A stretch of 31,823 nucleotides of DNA from a virus. Shown piece after piece: positions 29,496-31,823 of the stretch. Made by a program: the position numbers and the translations under genes. The stretch is taken from the IMG/VR virus record IMGVR_UViG_3300020021_000035, positions 1 to 31,823 of that record, one strand, 5' to 3'. Numbering within the stretch: position 1 is the stretch's first letter; every line of letters starts with the position of its first letter. A model generated the notes under the pieces. It ran no database searches and was not told the DNA's origin. It saw nothing but the letters and a program-made list of their open reading frames with translations.

Positions 29496-31274
29496 ATGAA
29501 GCTACTCGCAGCTATCGCGGCCGCGTGCTTTTGTGCGTCTGCATTCGGACAAGGCGTCCGTTTCGATAAGAGAGTAGCCACAATTGCGTCCAATTACCCT
29601 CCGGGTTCGCAAGTGCCCGTGATGGCAATTCCCAACTCGACGGTCACGATCTGTACAGACGGGAACTGCGTCTCTCCAGCGAATATTTTCAGCAACCAAG
29701 GGCTGACGGTTCATGCTTCAAATCCGATGAAGTCAGACTTTCAGGGAAACTTTGGCTTTTGGGCTTCGCCGGGGAATTACTTTTACAAAGTCGTTTTGCC
29801 GACTGGAACATTTGTCGGGATCTTCCCGATTACGCTTGGCGGCTCGACAAGTGGGGGAGCGGTCAGTTCGGTCAATGGGCAGACTGGAACCGTTGTCCTC
29901 ACGGCTTCAAACGTTGGTGCTGATCCCTCTGGCGCGGCGGCTACAGCACAGGCGGCGGCAATCGCATCAGCGGCCTCCACTGCCCTTCAATTAGCCGGCG
30001 GAACGATGACAGGACCTATCGTGCTTCCAGGAGACCCCACAACCAACCTGCAGGCCTCTACGAAGCAGTATGTCGATGCGCACGGCGTCACCACTTTCAA
30101 TACTCGGGCTGGTGCCGTCACCTTGGCAGCCTCTGATGTAAACGGGGTGGGGACTATTTCTAATCCCACCACTGGGAATTCATCCACAGCCACGAACATC
30201 AACACCAACGGCACGGCCAATCAAATATGGGGAATGAACTCCGGAGCAACCGCGCAGGGCTGGCAGACGCTAACCCCGGGAACCACGACACTCCAAACCA
30301 ACGGAGCGAATATCAGCACTCAGACGGCCTTGAATCTCATCAACAGCACTGTGAACGGTGTGGGACTCACGGCGACATTCTCCAACCCTACCGGCAGCAG
30401 CGTAAAGGTGGAGGTCGGGGGAAGTTCCTACGGCGGCAATTCGGCGACAGCAACGAGCGCGACTACGGCGGCCAATCTCTCAGGTACGCCGACACTCCCA
30501 AATGGAACGTCAGCCACAACGCAAAGTCCTGGAGACAACACGACCAAGATTGCCACTGATGCCTTCGTGCTCGCGAATGCGTCCGCTCTGCCTGATTGCA
30601 CGGATACGAGTGGCGTTAGCTTCATCTGCACTGTTCCCGTAAGTGCTCCGTCTTTTAGCGCAACAGGAACGACTCCGGGAGCGATGAAGTTGCAGGCGGG
30701 TACGGGGTCGATCCCCACTCTTCCCACCAACTCAGCAGGCTTTGCAGCTCCAGTAACAGGAGGGACTGCATGGTTAGGCAAGCTTCCAGCGACGATCACG
30801 GCAGGAATTCTGCACTTTGCCGCACCGGCTACTGCTGATGGAGTCAATGAGTCGGTAATCACCTCTTCTGCGGTTTCACTCACTGCCGATGTAACCGGAG
30901 TTCTACCAGCCGCCAATATCGCTGCCGCACTTAGCAGTACGACCAGCGTCAATGGAACTACGATCCCGTCATCAGTGACTCTTACGCAGACCATCGCCAG
31001 CGGCACGTCGGCCCTTGGGACTTCAGCAATTGCCTCGGGCGCTTGCGCGACGGTAGTAACCACTACTGCAACAGGAGTCGCCAGCACGGACGCGATTAGC
31101 TGGAACGCAAACGGCTCGCTCAAAGCGATTACTGGGTACATTCCTTCAACCAGTGGCGGCCTGACGATTGCGGATTATCCAACAAGCGGCAACGTCAATT
31201 TCGATGTCTGCAACTGGACGAGCGCTTCAATCACGCCGGGTGCGGTCACTCTGAATTGGCGTGTTGTCCGATGA
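29496..31274 (+). CDS. tail-fibre-like protein with Sec signal peptide (592 aa)
   Basis: Signal peptide MKLLAAIAAACFCASAFG|Q, then the same type of N-terminal domain as the upstream gene (STVTICTDGNC, SDFQGNFGFWASPGNY). Two phage-fibre motifs follow, SSVNGQTGTVVLTASNVGA (124-142) and FNTRAGAVTLAASDV (201-215), plus LAGGTMTGPIVLPGDPT...ASTKQYVD (166-194), a known fibre repeat pattern. The C-terminal 100 aa (SAIASGACATVVTT...ITPGAVTLNWRVVR) look like a module seen in soil-phage fibres. AAAGGAGAAACA precedes ATG 29496. Confidence 0.8.
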   Translation: MKLLAAIAAACFCASAFGQGVRFDKRVATIASNYPPGSQVPVMAIPNSTVTICTDGNCVSPANIFSNQGLTVHASNPMKSDFQGNFGFWASPGNYFYKVVLPTGTFVGIFPITLGGSTSGGAVSSVNGQTGTVVLTASNVGADPSGAAATAQAAAIASAASTALQLAGGTMTGPIVLPGDPTTNLQASTKQYVDAHGVTTFNTRAGAVTLAASDVNGVGTISNPTTGNSSTATNINTNGTANQIWGMNSGATAQGWQTLTPGTTTLQTNGANISTQTALNLINSTVNGVGLTATFSNPTGSSVKVEVGGSSYGGNSATATSATTAANLSGTPTLPNGTSATTQSPGDNTTKIATDAFVLANASALPDCTDTSGVSFICTVPVSAPSFSATGTTPGAMKLQAGTGSIPTLPTNSAGFAAPVTGGTAWLGKLPATITAGILHFAAPATADGVNESVITSSAVSLTADVTGVLPAANIAAALSSTTSVNGTTIPSSVTLTQTIASGTSALGTSAIASGACATVVTTTATGVASTDAISWNANGSLKAITGYIPSTSGGLTIADYPTSGNVNFDVCNWTSASITPGAVTLNWRVVR

Positions 31275-31823
31275 TAAGACTGCTACTTTTCTCTCTCTTG
31301 ACTTCCTCGGCCTTCGCCCAATACATGCCTGCCGGGCCTCATTTCCCGTCATCGACGGGTGGAACCCTATCGTTTGTCCAAAAGGGAAATTGCACTATTG
31401 CTAATGCGTCAAGCACATGCACGGCGACGATGGGCGCGGCGCTGACGGCGGGAAACGGCTATATCTTCTCCTGCTATATCAACAATAGTTCCGCAACGTC
31501 GCAGGATCGCATCACCGGAGTAACGGCGGGCGGGACTTTGAAATTAGCTCCGGGGGCATCGACTCATGGTGGAGTTGTAAGTGGTACGGAAGGAAACACG
31601 GCCTTTACCACGGTCGCCTATATCCTTCCATCAACATCGACCGGCGGTTCCACCACTGAAGTCATCACGCTTAGCGCAGCTTCGTCTTCCACGGGTGGCA
31701 ACTGTGCTATCCATGAGTATCATCCGAGCGCCAATCCGAATAATGTTGCTCTCAGCCTTGACGGGTCCCTCACAAAGACGGCAGCCTGCACCTCATGCGC
31801 GAGTCTCGCGACGACAATCGATG
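31271..31823 (+). CDS. secreted or surface-type protein, third in series (partial, runs off window)
   Basis: An open frame of 184 codons with no stop before the window end. Signal peptide MIRLLLFSLLTSSAFA|Q (R3, hydrophobic core, A-F-A), then a Cys-containing beta-rich domain (GNCTIANASSTC; ATMGAALTAGNGYIFSCY). Its ATG overlaps the previous stop (ATGA), so it is translationally coupled to the fibre-like gene. It lacks the shared small N-terminal domain of the two genes before it. Function unknown; a fibre chaperone, tip or secreted accessory protein are all possible. Confidence 0.65.
   Translation, partial: MIRLLLFSLLTSSAFAQYMPAGPHFPSSTGGTLSFVQKGNCTIANASSTCTATMGAALTAGNGYIFSCYINNSSATSQDRITGVTAGGTLKLAPGASTHGGVVSGTEGNTAFTTVAYILPSTSTGGSTTEVITLSAASSSTGGNCAIHEYHPSANPNNVALSLDGSLTKTAACTSCASLATTID

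Noticed and set aside
1-31823. CRISPR arrays, insertion sequences, integrase or transposase
   Set aside because: I saw no regularly spaced repeats, no terminal inverted repeats around a transposase, and no integrase motif. Absence here does not rule them out beyond the window.

Overview
The window looks like a contiguous piece of a tailed-phage (Caudoviricetes) genome, free or integrated. Almost every gene lies on the + strand, packed with 1-11 nt overlaps or short gaps. The morphogenesis genes run in textbook order: terminase small and large subunits, portal, scaffold, major capsid protein, connector-type proteins, a long tail-nozzle-like protein, low-complexity ejection-type proteins, tail fibres. 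I see no tape-measure, tube or sheath gene, and the portal/scaffold/coat sizes (762/371/433 aa) fit a short-tailed podovirus plan. The host is inferred, not shown. The fibre-type proteins carry a short N-terminal secreted domain and a C-terminal module of a style I associate with Acidobacteriota (Terriglobia) and soil metagenomes. No host gene, integrase, repressor, replication gene or recognisable endolysin is present.

Layout. (1) 1-4524: accessory genes. These include a TIM-barrel-like protein with faint resemblance to the TGT/DpdA base-exchange superfamily, a MazG-like protein, a ribbon-helix-helix protein, and an unusually dense set of tiny Cys-rich (zinc-ribbon or DnaJ-like) proteins, one of which appears frameshifted. 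The set is interrupted by a 210-nt gene-free stretch whose core folds into a tRNA-like RNA. (2) 4627-6668: a cluster of small membrane and amphipathic proteins, probably the lysis or membrane module. (3) 6679-9937: an Ig-like protein, small conserved phage proteins and the terminase, with an inverted repeat that exactly frames the TerS-TerL gap. (4) 9938-18080: portal, scaffold, coat and connector genes. (5) 18081-25757: tail nozzle, a GNAT-like acetyltransferase and three ejection-type proteins. (6) 25759-31823: a lone minus-strand membrane-protein gene, a UUCG-tetraloop terminator-like hairpin, then three consecutive fibre or virion-surface-like genes.

The most unusual features are these last three genes, each beginning with a convincing Sec signal peptide of form A-x-[A/G]|Q, and the tRNA-like RNA at 3399-3535. 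Phage fibres are normally assembled in the cytoplasm, so three signal-peptide-bearing genes in a row suggest either secreted phage-encoded surface proteins or an uncommon assembly route. Functions below rest on motif reading without database searches; gene symbols are left empty because none can be assigned confidently.
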